A program made the translations under genes and the position numbers. The notes under the pieces were generated by a model. That model did no database searches, was not told where the DNA came from, and saw only the letters and a program-made list of their open reading frames with translations. A stretch of 64,000 nucleotides of DNA from Dipetalonema caudispina (taxonomy: Eukaryota; Nematoda; Chromadorea; Rhabditida; Onchocercidae), in contig JABVXV010000172.1 in the NCBI GenBank assembly GCA_013365325.1, positions 1 to 64,000 on the forward strand, written 5' to 3'. Shown in pieces: positions 15,101 to 26,554 of the stretch (positions are counted from its first letter, which is position 1; each line of letters opens with the position of its first letter).

Positions 15101-16497
15101 AGTCCGTCATGGTTATCCAAGAAAGTGCTTTATTTGCTGTTATTACGGGTACGTCATGTACCCTAAAAGCACTACTGGTAGGTTCTAGCGACGTTGTTAT
15201 GTTGTAAATTTCTCGAAATCTATCATTTGTACTATTAATGCAACCCATTAGTTGGTAGTGATACAATTGCTTGCTGGACAAATCTATGCTTTTTGAGAAG
15301 GTTCATTGCAAACTTTTAAATCAATTCGTATAGTTTATCCGCTAGTCAGATTATCGGTTGTTCTACCTCCGTTTTGTTTTTTAATTTTGAATTACTGCAA
15401 TAGCCTCTTGACTCCTTTCTGTAAATTCTTTATTGAAAAAAAGAAATGCTGGAAATTTCAACTGATTTTCCATTCAGAAAACCGATGGTCCTCACATATT
15501 AAATTCCCCCGATTCCGTTCATCAAAGCGACGATATTCGGTCAGCATCACGAGTGGGACTATTAGATGCGGCTCGCATTTTGCGTACACCCAGATTTTCC
15601 GATAAAGCTGGATTACATTTACAGCCACTGCACATCCGGTTGGTTTTCACAAACTTGGTGATTTTTATTTTTCATCAAAAATCATTATGTTATTTCTCAA
15701 CAGTGTGAATCACCATTCGACAGGAAATAGCATAGTTTCATGTGCTAAGCTATCAATTTTTTCATATACGTTTCAAGACATAATAAAGCTTCTTAATGCT
15801 TGCAAGAGTGGATGGGATAGTGTGCTTCTTGAATGAATAGTTACTTTTCTTTATAAAAATGAAATTCCCACAAGGAAAAATGAGTTAATAGATATACGAC
15901 CTTTTAGGGAACATGCAGATGACTTCATTAATGGGCCACCGCAATCAAGTTACAAAAAAGTAGTTAAATGTTTCCGAAAGAAAGTTGTTGATCGTGAGCG
16001 TCTAGCAAAGATGATTTTGGAACGCGAAATCAGCTTACAGCTTGGTGCATTTGATGATATGAAATCGGCTACTTGGTCGCCTAGCACGTATTCTGGTATT
16101 AAAGTAAACAATAGTTCGAAATTTAATATCAGTGCAAAATCTGCCAAATCTTCAAATATTCCACAAAGGTAAGCATTCAAATTTCAGTACCCATCTTTTT
16201 ATCGACTGTCAAAATTGATAAAAATCCTAAATTATGATGCCTTCTCTTTTTTAAAGGTATGCTGGAGTTTTAATTCGTGAAGTGACGAGAACGATGGAAG
16301 ATATTGCTGACTTGGATACATTTCTCGATGGAGCTTTGCGTGACCTAGTGAGCTTAGCAACTAGCAATGTAGAAACTGTTGGTGCAACATCATTTTCTGT
16401 TTTCAAAGTACCTTCAGTGAGCCTTTCGATCTCCCGTGATCAGGCGTCAGTCTTATTATTTATTACTACTGACTTCGATTGTCCAATCAATTTGTAG
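12199..16497 (+). CDS. C2 domain-containing protein 5 (C2CD5/CDP138) homologue
   Basis: In mammals C2CD5 binds calcium and membranes through one N-terminal C2 domain and helps insulin-driven vesicle (GLUT4) fusion. Twelve exons fit in phase: 12199-12333, 12595-12704, 12818-12969, 13066-13146, 13534-13747, 13845-14087, 14255-14506, 14776-14926, 15010-15177, 15478-15638, 15908-16168 and 16257-16497. They give 722 residues. Seen: C2 domain at about residues 8-125 with LPVMDKSNVTTDAFVE, VMDHDTYSANDAIG and WLPIYDSVYGIRGEI, almost the human order. Next comes a near-exact WIDRIRSPRASNEARQG block, WWDNLKNEL followed by LIVGYTE, a CSCCKLP cysteine cluster, LPFLEHELYNKLMEEI, and a C-terminal YAGVLIREVTRTMED segment. 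Human C2CD5 is about 1000 residues; the shortfall is in its low-complexity linkers. The exon 6 donor is weak because it runs straight into a poly-T tract, and exon 10 is the least conserved. Confidence 0.9.
14088..14113. repeat. Poly-T tract starting at a splice donor
   Basis: The donor of exon 6 in the C2CD5-like gene reads GT followed by about 25 T residues. Phase and homology require splicing here (the next exon starts at 14255 with the WWDNL motif), although the donor lacks the usual purine at +3 and the G at +5. Confidence 0.65.
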
Positions 16498-18635
16498 AAT
16501 TGCTGTTGATACCAAATAGTTATTTAGAAGAGGGAGAATTTCCATTTTCTGTTAATGTGAGATTTATAGCTACCTGTTTAGAAATATATTAATAATTTCT
16601 GTTTGTTTCGGTCAGTGTTTATTATTCATTTGTTTATTTATCATGATAGGTACAGAAACTTTTGAATTCTGCTGCAGAATGCAATCAAAAGAGTTCATCA
16701 ATATGGGAATAAAAATTATCGTACAAAATTCACGTTTCAAATTTAATCGAGATTAGTGGGAAATGGTTATATGCTACCAATATAATCTTTTCACCCGTAA
16801 TTGACAATGCATAGTAAATATCAAATCTTCATTAGTTGGTAACCATCCAAAATGTTTAAACAAGCAGAAAATGGTGTAACTTTAATAATAAAATTTTAAC
16901 AAGATATGTTCAGCAACAATAAGCTTTATGGAAAGATACTCGTAGAAAACTTGGATTAAAACCAATATCAAGATATGTTGAACATTCGAAATATGATACG
17001 AAGGAAATGTTATGCAGGTAGCATGAACACTGCTAAATATGTCTGCATCCGTAATGTTTCTCAATACCATTTCCTAAATTCTTTAAAGCAATTCATAATA
17101 CTCCGCGTTGTTAACCCTTGAATTAATATTTATCCTGATCTTATTTTTGTGTATTTTTAGTCGCCATGAATGATTTCACGGATGCATCTCTGTGCTGTTA
17201 TATTACATTTGGATTAATTGTTTATTATTCTTCAAGAAGATGCCAAAACTGTTAGATTCATATCTTCTGATGCATATAAATTAGATGGTAAATTTGACAA
17301 AGAAAAAAGGTACATTTAATGCAAATTGCAAGTAATTTTAGCTAAAATGTAGCGCATGCAAGCTTGCATCATGCAATTGTTTGATGTAAGCGAATAGAAG
17401 TATACATTACCTGTAGGAAACATTTTTTGCTATCAAAGTCATCCCCCACAGGTTTTCTTTCAATTACAGAGAAAAGACGTAATTATGAATCATCCGTGTT
17501 TTTCTAGAAGTTCTGATTTGATACAAAGTATTTCCCTGTCGTGACATTTTTGCATGATGCGTTAAAAGTTAAAGTGACGTGCAATTCTTCGTTGAGATAT
17601 TTTTGTTGTAGAATGGTAGCTGTAACTTCAACTTTGTCGAACTAAACAACCATTTAATGAGCGCCGGAAGAAAGAAGTTGGAACTGTCTTTTTTTTCATT
17701 TCTTTTGAAATTCCATTAATAGTTTTGTTTTAGTTACAGTATGCCATAATTTCTGTCGTCGTGCATGTCACTCTTTTTCTCAGTTACTACATAGTTTAAT
17801 TTTCGATTTAAATGTTTTAAGTTAGTTCAAACTTTGTTTGTAAACCACCGCACTCCTTTACAAACTTTATCCTTTTCTCACAGGTACAAAAAGTGGCACT
17901 GAAATGAGAGTTACGATTTATTACCTTAAGTCAATGCTTTAATGAAATATCATTAAATTTTAAGCTGGCGAAATATGCAAATTACCACAAGTGTTTCATA
18001 AAATACTATGCTCAAGCACCAGCAGCCAACTGTTTGACTATATGTAAATGTTTTGTGACAATCTCTGATACCAGACGTTCTATTGTACAGCATAATATAT
18101 CCGTTGTATCTGTTAACATCATCTGATATTTTTATGAATCGAAATTAAACTAACTCAAACAAGCACCAGAAACACAATATGGAAGTGTGCCATTTTGTAT
18201 TTAAATGCTTCTGATGACATCTACTGCATTCTATAATATCACTACTACATTTCATACATTCTCACACAAATTTTCCCTTCATCAATACTTCTAGTTATAT
18301 TTTAAAATGATTGATTCCATTTATTCATATAACCATCAGAAGTATCATTATGCTAAGCTAAGCTAATCTTATTTACCTGATTGACACATTTCAATAAAAC
18401 AGTAATTCTAGTCAAACATGAAGTCACTCATTCAACCCTCTTCTCTTTTGAAATTTGTCTTCTTCTTTTAGAACTGAAAAAGTGATTCAGAGATCTACAA
18501 AGGGTAAAATGCTTAGTATATGTAACATATGGTTGTGTTTAGTATTTACTAGGTAGAAAATAGCACGTCTCGAGAATTGCTAAGCATATATGGTTAAGCC
18601 AAATTAGATAAGCTTATTTTATTTAGTATTATTGA

Positions 18636-18657
18636 TCTTGATCAGTACTGATCAAGA
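18636..18657. repeat. 22-bp perfect palindrome
   Basis: TCTTGATCAGT is followed directly by its reverse complement ACTGATCAAGA, with no spacer. Outside it, ATTG and CAAT pair after a one-base bulge, so the imperfect inverted repeat spans about 18631-18661. A related TTGATCAATGCTGGTCAA sequence follows within 25 nt. Confidence 0.85.
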
Positions 18658-21600
18658 CAATATTATTGATCAATGCTGGTCAACAGAAATTAAATTATTA
18701 CTGTCGATGGAAACCAAGCGAGTATTTTCGTAATCTTAACCTCTAGTTTGCAAATTTTCAACCTTCATGTTTTTTGACCTCTTATCTTCCTTTCTCATCC
18801 ATACTAACGTAAAAAAAATTCCTGATGACCATTCAAAAAAGATCAAAGTTTCGAAGAAGGCAGTAAATGAATCAGTTGAAGGATGGAAGAAAACAAAAAA
18901 AAAAAAAAAAAAAAAAAGACTTTTAACTCATAGAACCAACAAGGTATAGCAATCATTATTACGGAACAATTTCACCATAGAATTATTTTTAATATCGCAA
19001 TTATGATTGCATTTCCCGACAAGAACGACTTCGTCGTACTTTCATCATTGAATGTTTCGTATGACACCACGTTAACATCAATTAAAAGCAACTACTACAG
19101 CCATCATTATCACACTCTTCTCTCATCATATGATTCCAATTATTAATTCACCTTGCTAGACCTATCGTCAGCACTTTATCCTTCTGTAACATCATTTATG
19201 ATAACCAATTTGTACTATTAAATTATTACATCACCAGTAAACAAATACTTTTAATAATGAAAATATTAAGATAGCATTTTGAGAAGAATATAATTATCGA
19301 GCACAATGTCGGATAAGCTATTCGCTTGATACAATTCTTTAATCCGGAAATCAGTATGGAAATCCGGTTTGCATAAATGATCTTCAACAAAAACATTTCA
19401 AATATTGGCAAGTATAACTTTAACAGCTCTTCTATGAAGCCTATTTTCGGTTTTTGTTGTACAGATTACTTTGTTAATTAGTATGTCAGAAAGATTCTAG
19501 TAAGGAATGACTGAATCATATTCGTTTCGAATTTGATTATGGTAAGAATTTTTCAAAAATTAAATGCTGACAAAATTTAAAATGATAATGAATGTTTAGT
19601 TAATATCAAAAAAATTGCTAAATAAAAATTTAGTTTCTGTCAATAATATGATATGTTTAAAATTAACAGTAAGACTAAAAAGAATATTTGAAAAAAAAAA
19701 AAAAGAAAATATTAAAAATGAAAGCAGACGAAATGAAATAATGTAGACATCAGCTGGAGATAATTTTTCGTGGTTGAATAATTAGGAAGTAAGGTTATAA
19801 CTGGAAAAAGTTAACATTCAATTTTCAACACTGCAAATTTTTACAAGGGATAATTGAAACAATGAAAAATATTGAATGTAAATCTAAATCTCATAAATAA
19901 TTAATCAAATGTATTTCATTTGAAATTCGAAAATCTCAATCATTCTGATATATTTGCCTTTTTTTTTTTTTCGTGGTTAGTAACATAACGCATAATAAAG
20001 TGCTGTAAGCAATTCTTGTGATGAATTCAAACTATTTGATTGCAGAAAGTAAATGATAAAGATGAAAATTCGATATTATTTTATCAAAATAGATTAATGA
20101 TACTATTCACTTATTATTAATTATAGTTTCAATCGAAGGTTAATTTTTATTTCTTCAATAGCATCAGTACTTCTATCGAAGATAATGATCGATTGATTGT
20201 TATCACCAAAATCAAAAGAAGAAAAAAAAAAAAAAAACCAAGCTTCACTTCAATTTGATCATTTGATATCCTACTATCATCCATCTAAGATAATTGAAGG
20301 CAGTCTTTCAAGATAGAACATTTTATAATACTAGAAATATTAGAAAAAAAAAAAAAGCGGAATTAAAAGGAAGAATTAATGGAAGGAAAAATACCTTCGG
20401 CATATTTTCTTTTCTAAAACTAAGCATCATGCAAAAAATTTTTCCGGAAATTTCAGTCAACCATTTTTGAATTTCATTTCGCTAAAGGATATAGTTTAAT
20501 TTGCTTTACATATTTAAATCCATCCTAGAACTTCCAATCGGAAAAATTCATTATACGAAAAATCGGAATCAACGAGATATTGCAAAATATTGGATACTTG
20601 CGCCTATTTTATAATGCTTCATATAGCATGAAAAAATGATTACTTCAAAAAAATGAAACTGTCTAAAAGTAAGCATTTCGAACTTTTTTGATAAGCACAA
20701 ATTAATTACAAGTGTAAACATTTGCTAAATATGAGGAGTGCATCAGAGCTCGTATTTTAATCATTCAAAATTTAAAAGTTAAAAACATTTTCGAAATATC
20801 AAAAGAGAAAATGAATTGAATGAAACGAAATTTGTCAAAAATTAAATAGCAGAAAATTTGGAATGATAATAGATGCCTAGGTATCACCAAATAAAAAAAA
20901 AAAAGAAAAAACTAGTGAAATACTCATCTAATTCTTAATTAGCAGTACAGGGTAGCAATTGAAGGTAATGAGAACAAGCTGATAAAATCCGAGAAAAAAA
21001 ATCTGTTGTCGAAATTGTTGTCTTTATTGATTTTGCATTTTTTGATTTCGTTCAAAATGAAGCATAAAGCTAATTTCGAGAGGAAAGTATAGCATAAAAA
21101 ATGAGTTATGAAGAAGTTTTCTTTTTTTTTTTTTTCAAAAGGACCAAAAAAAGTTGAAAAAATTTAAAAAAAAAAAACGCAATAAGTTTGTAAAAATGTA
21201 TGAAACAAATATTATTAAAAAATCATTACCAAATTAAAATATAATTTCGTTCTTTCTACCGAAGTTTAGCAAAATTATTGTTTAGTGTCATTTCTTATGA
21301 ATAAGATTTATTTAATCGTTTCAGATCAAACTTTAGAGCATTTTTCATTATATGAAAACTTTAAGACCAAGCAAACAGAAAAATTTGCACAAACTAATTC
21401 GATATAAAAGACAAAAAAAAAAAAAATTAACATGAAGATTTAGCAGATTCATTTAGATAACCCAAATCTATGTAACAAATAAATCGAATTCAAACGATAC
21501 AAAATACTTTACCTAACAATCTTAATGGTTAGTTATTATTTCTTGTTAATACAATTAACATGTGGGATTATGAATAAATAAAATTCAAAGAAAATTCACC

Positions 21601-22119
21601 TTAACAATACTAAGGATATGAAAATTTAATTTAAAACAAGTTGATACAAGATTAATACAGTTAATAAAAGATTATGCGGTGGAAAAAAAAAAAAGACAAA
21701 TTTGATACAAAAATTAGTGACAATAATAAAGGAATAAAATACAAATTAAATATATTAAAAAAGTCAAAAAAGTTTTCAATGGTCTAAATTTATTGATTGA
21801 AATAAAAAGAATTGAATTTTGGAGGAAACTACAACCTAAGCTTTAAATAACATGAAAATATTCTTCGAGTTATGATTCCCACCAAAAATTTCACCATATG
21901 ATTTGTTATTAACTTGACATAAACTACTTGTTTAAAGTAAACTTTTTACTGGAAATTACAACTTGCCGGCAATTTGTCACTAATTTATTGGCAACTTCTT
22001 GGATTATTCATTACTTCTTTTATTTTAATTAGTACAGTAAAAATTAATTTAGAATTTGCACCCTATTCCTTCCTAACTCCTCCAGAATTTAATTGTTTCA
22101 TGAATTCAAAAAAATTATG

Positions 22120-22362
22120 TTATTCTTTTTTCTTTCTTTTTCTTTTTTTTTTTCACTTTTTTCTTTTTTCTCTTTTCCCTTCTTTTTCATCTTTTCTTCC
22201 CCTTTTTATTTTCTCTTTTTTGTATTTCTCTTACTTTTTTTTCTTTCTTTCCTTTTTCTTTATTTTTTACTTTTTTTCCAAAATTCTATTCTCATATTTT
22301 TTTCTTCTGTTACTTTTTTCCCACTTCTTTGCTTTTTACTTTCTTATTGTTTACCTTTTTTA
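22120..22362 (+). repeat. Long polypyrimidine tract ending in TTTTTTAG
   Basis: About 240 nt consists almost entirely of C and T on the plus strand and ends in an acceptor-like TTTTTTAG. The following 80 nt is clearly richer in G+C and ends in a donor-like CAAAGGTATAG. I could not connect it to a neighbouring exon. It may be a purine/pyrimidine satellite or the acceptor of an unrecognised non-coding exon. Confidence 0.55.
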
Positions 22363-22951
22363 GGAAGCCTAATGGGCAAACTTGGCTATGTGCAGGCGGA
22401 TTTAGGAGGCTGGTAAAGATGGCAGAGCATTGGCCGCAAAGGTATAGGTAAAAATTTAGCGAAGTTTCAGTATTTAAAAAATCCAACTCTTCATGTAAAA
22501 AATGCAGCGCCTCTTCGCGACATACCAGCAACGTCAAATATCTCTCTATTTAACATGACGCTCCAACATAAACACAGACGTACCCATAACCTTCGGATAC
22601 CATTCGAGGGAGTATTATTCCATTATTGCCATCCAATGTGCCGTACCATATTCTGATAACAAACGGATATAATCACAACAAAAGTTTAGAAATAAACAGT
22701 CTAAATGATAGCTATGATACAATAAAATATTTGAATAAAGGAAGAATAACGAATGAACATCCTTTTCATACTTTAGAATTTGATTAATTATAGATTTATA
22801 TAAAAGGATGGTTGCTTGAATCATTCTTCTTCATATTACCAAATTTTTATTTACGAAAATTTTAATGTAAAATTGTCATTTGTATAATAGATGAAGAAAT
22901 ACATAGCAATTGAGACAGATCCTTCATATTTCTTACAACTATATCAAGGGT

Positions 22952-23423
22952 TCACACTATCAGTAGCCGCAATTTGTTCTCAAATTCTTTCGGGAGATCT
23001 TCAATTTCAGGCAAACTGAAGGTCGCTGTACCTTCCGGTTGTATTACTATTAACGCCATCACTAGCACACTTATAACACATGATCGCCTACAACAAATAA
23101 AACTTATATTGGTGTGAAATAAAGAATCGAATGGGAAATTTAACAAAATATTGTATCAAAATTCAAGCAGTTTTTCTGTATTAACAACGAAACATATACT
23201 GAAATACATAGAAATTGATAATTGAATTTACAAGTTGCAATTCAGGAAATGCTGGCCACGTCTTCCCAAGTTTTTCTACACCGATTACTAGTGTTACTGG
23301 CCCTATCTCATCCATTTGAGGTGCCGATATCCTCTCCACTTCTTCTTTATCCTTATCAGAGACCCGGAACTGATTGAACTTGTGAAGGAGGATGATAACC
23401 AGATTTTCATCCTTTACATTCAC
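22952..23423 (-). CDS. Doubtful small minus-strand coding candidate
   Basis: Not recognised. Two stretches on the minus strand have protein-like composition in this AT-rich region. The upstream one (about 23423-23240) reads NVKDENLVIILLHKFNQF and later ISAPQMDEIGPVTLVIG, ending near a donor-like CTTGTAAAT. The downstream one (about 23090-22952) starts after a TTTGTTGTAG acceptor. In one frame it encodes a hydrophobic VISVLVMALIVIQ segment, then LPEIEDLPKEFENKL and a stop. The phase-consistent join of the two uses another frame and ends after 25 codons. The hydrophobic-plus-acidic piece could instead be the signal-peptide exon of a secreted protein whose other exons I do not see. No start codon, family or expression can be assigned. 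Confidence 0.2.
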
Positions 23424-26400
23424 AAGTACTTATCGTTAGCTGTCAAAGGGACAGGTAATTCATATATCCAAAATTTATATATCAGGCGTGGTTTTCTACC
23501 TCGTCGTTGCTATTTTCTCGACGAGACCATCGGTAACCTTCCAATAGCTATGTTACTACGCTGAAAGTTGCCGCTGTCATAATTGTTCGAAAAATAACTC
23601 ACACATTTTAAGAGCTAATGAAATTTATGGCGAAACTGATTTATATCAAATTAGAAAATCAAATGCAAAATATTTCCGAGCCAAAACATTCCAAAGTTTA
23701 TGTATCAAGCATGACAACAAAACGAAAAGAAAAAAAAACTATTATCTAGTAGGCAGTACAAGGTATAATTTTTGATATTAGGAATAAATTCCACAGAAAA
23801 CTCATCAAGTCATCCATCTTCAAAAGCTCAGACTCAAATACTTAACTCTTTTCATCTAAAAATATATTCGCTATCGTTGCCTGCAAAATTATTTTTGATA
23901 CAAGTATATTTTGGAAAAGATTTAGTAAATTACACAATGTATGATTTCCAGCCTTTAAATGCTCACTTATAACCTTAGCAATCAGATTTTGGAATCCAAA
24001 AATATTACTCTTTGAAATCCGACAACATAAAATATTTCATAAATGATTACGTTTACTACATATTTCAATTCAAATCACATCTATTTCACTTTAAACTGCA
24101 TTACACCTCAAATAACTTTTGTCTTGTCAATTCAATTCGATGATGAAAACAAAGCATCTTTCTTGATCACTTCTGATATTGGCCTCAAGAATTTGTCCAA
24201 TTTAGCAAGTTGCTTCATAAGAATATGTCTTTTATTTTACTTGAGGTTATTTACAGTGAAAAAGATCGCTTTTTAGCCGTTGTAACGATATCTTCAGCTC
24301 CAACATTTTGATCCGATAGAAGACTGTATCAAATCGAACTTAAAGCGTAAGCCAGCCAGTAAGCAACAATGTTTTCTCGATCGTCGAATTATAATAGACT
24401 ATTTTATTTGCAAATAAACACTTCTATGCCAAAGCTCGTATATGACAAGAACGGATGGATAGGTCAATCTATGATAATCGTCAGTTTTCACGTATATACG
24501 GATGGATTAATTACTTGCGATACTTTTGCTTCCGTAATTTAATGCTTCGAAACACATCATTCAATTAACTTTAACTTGCTTTATTTTAAATTCATTTTTA
24601 TTTAAATTTGAATGGGGAAGAAAGAGAGCCCATGTGATCAATGGATATTTTCGTATTAGGACTAATTCACGAAAAACAAAAACCTCATGACTTCGCAAAT
24701 AATCCATTTAATAATCCAATGTTTTTTGTTCTCTTGGTGGGTACCAAATGATTTTTGCTTAAATTCCAACAAATATAATTGAAAAATAATTAATAGACTG
24801 ATAAATGATTTATAATCAAATTAATTTTAATTTTTAAGATAAAAATTTCAAACAATAAAATAGAAAATTAATGCCCCTATTATAATTTATGAAGATTCAT
24901 TTTAGGAAGACCTAATCAACTGAATTGTCCTAATCCACTATACTACATATAACGATCATGTGCAATTAATACAATCTATGCAAACTCATGTACAATTATC
25001 GCCGTTAACTTCTTTCATCACATCATCATCACAACTCACCAACGTTCACATTTTCAACATCCTCCAATAAACCTCAATTGTATCCAATTTATTCGTTAGT
25101 CTGTCCAATGTTTTTAGCACATCTAATGCATCAATTTTTTTGCGCATTTTTTTTTTTCATTGTCGTAACTAATTTTAATTCTGATCTTTTAGTTTTTTTC
25201 CATGCTACAAGTCACAATGTGGTGTATAAGGAATGCATACCATTTTGGTAAGTTACCATAATTTGAAGGATTATCTCTTAGTCGACGTAATTCCATGAGA
25301 TTCAGTGAAATTTAATGATTTTTTTTTTTCCCCATTATGAATTATGAACAAAAAGATTGAATGAATTGAGTTCCTGACGTGACCTATGCTTGAAATTACT
25401 TGAAGAAGTAAGTATGGAAGCAGGGAAGGATTAAACGAGGCATTATTACTCTCTGTAAGTTAAACAATTTTAATTTCAAATCAAATAATTCGAATTCCGA
25501 AAATCAATTATTTTACGAAAATGCAATAAGACTGAATAATTTGCAATTGCATTTCATATCTGTTGTAATAGATTGCAACATGTACTAGATGAAAATTTAT
25601 TTCGAATTTCGATTTATACAATACAAGTATTACTTCTATCGAAATATATATTGGTTTACAACCACTGTACATACCAGCAAATGATAATAACAACAATACA
25701 ACCTCTGATAATTACCAGGAAATGATAGGAAAGAATATGTAAGATTTTATGAAGTGAATTTCTTCATTAGCTACCTTATTATGATGTAAGTATTTGCAAT
25801 AGGTTAAAAGGATCGAAACGTTAGCGATGCATAATCCACATGTTAATGATTAGAATCATATAGCCTAATCAATGAGAGTGAAATAGAACGATTAGACGAT
25901 TGCTATTTCGAAACTTCATAAAGAAGGCTATCGCTATCGGAATGATAGTCAGAACTATATCAGAAAAGAGGATTTAATGAATCGTCGGATATTTTCAGAT
26001 TGATTTTCTGAATTTGATAATTGAAAGCAAAAAATGTGCCTATCATCGTTCTCATTACATTTTTCCTATCGTTGCATTATATATGTGTTAAGTAACATTT
26101 ATGTCCCTAGTTTATCATTTTTGCTTTCTCATAAACCAATAGTCTGCACAGGTGAAGGTCAAATGTTGCAAACTATATGAGGTTCGCATGTTGTAAGGAA
26201 TGAAAATGGTGAGAAAGGGAGAAATTGTAAATATCATATATATCGCTTTTTCTTGCAGTCTTTTACGGAAAATGCTTACAGCTAAGGTTGGCTTATTTTC
26301 ATTTGCATATAATGCGTTTAAGCTAGCATCAGTACATAATGATGCGAGATCAGTTACGACAATATCAAGTGCTAAGAGGAAGGAAAAGAGAATAAGAAAA

Positions 26401-26554
26401 AAAAAAAAAAAAAGAGAAAGGAAGTAGTAAAAATAAGTGGAAAGTGTCCTAATTTAGAAAATATGGAATTATATGAAATTTCAGTTGATAACTTTCCAAT
26501 TTATCAATCAGATAACAAATTTTTGGAAATGAATGATAATTTTAGATGCTGAGA
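23424..26554. other. AT-rich intergenic region
   Basis: Nothing coding could be supported. The sequence has moderate complexity with scattered A/T runs, among them a poly-A with interspersed G near 26395-26420. It lies downstream of the minus-strand DB/FN3/Ig gene, so its right end should include that gene's 3' untranslated region. No clear AATAAA was found on the minus strand within a few hundred bases. Confidence 0.5.

Larger units (their letters stand above)
16498..22951. other. AT-rich intergenic region
   Basis: No gene is supported. AATAAA at 16708-16713 and 16887-16892 are candidate poly-A signals of the C2CD5-like gene. The stretch 18.6-22 kb is very AT-rich with many short A-runs. 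Notable items are a palindrome near 18.64 kb and a pyrimidine tract at about 22.12-22.36 kb, both listed separately. Open frames here encode only low-complexity Phe/Lys-rich peptides. Confidence 0.55.
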
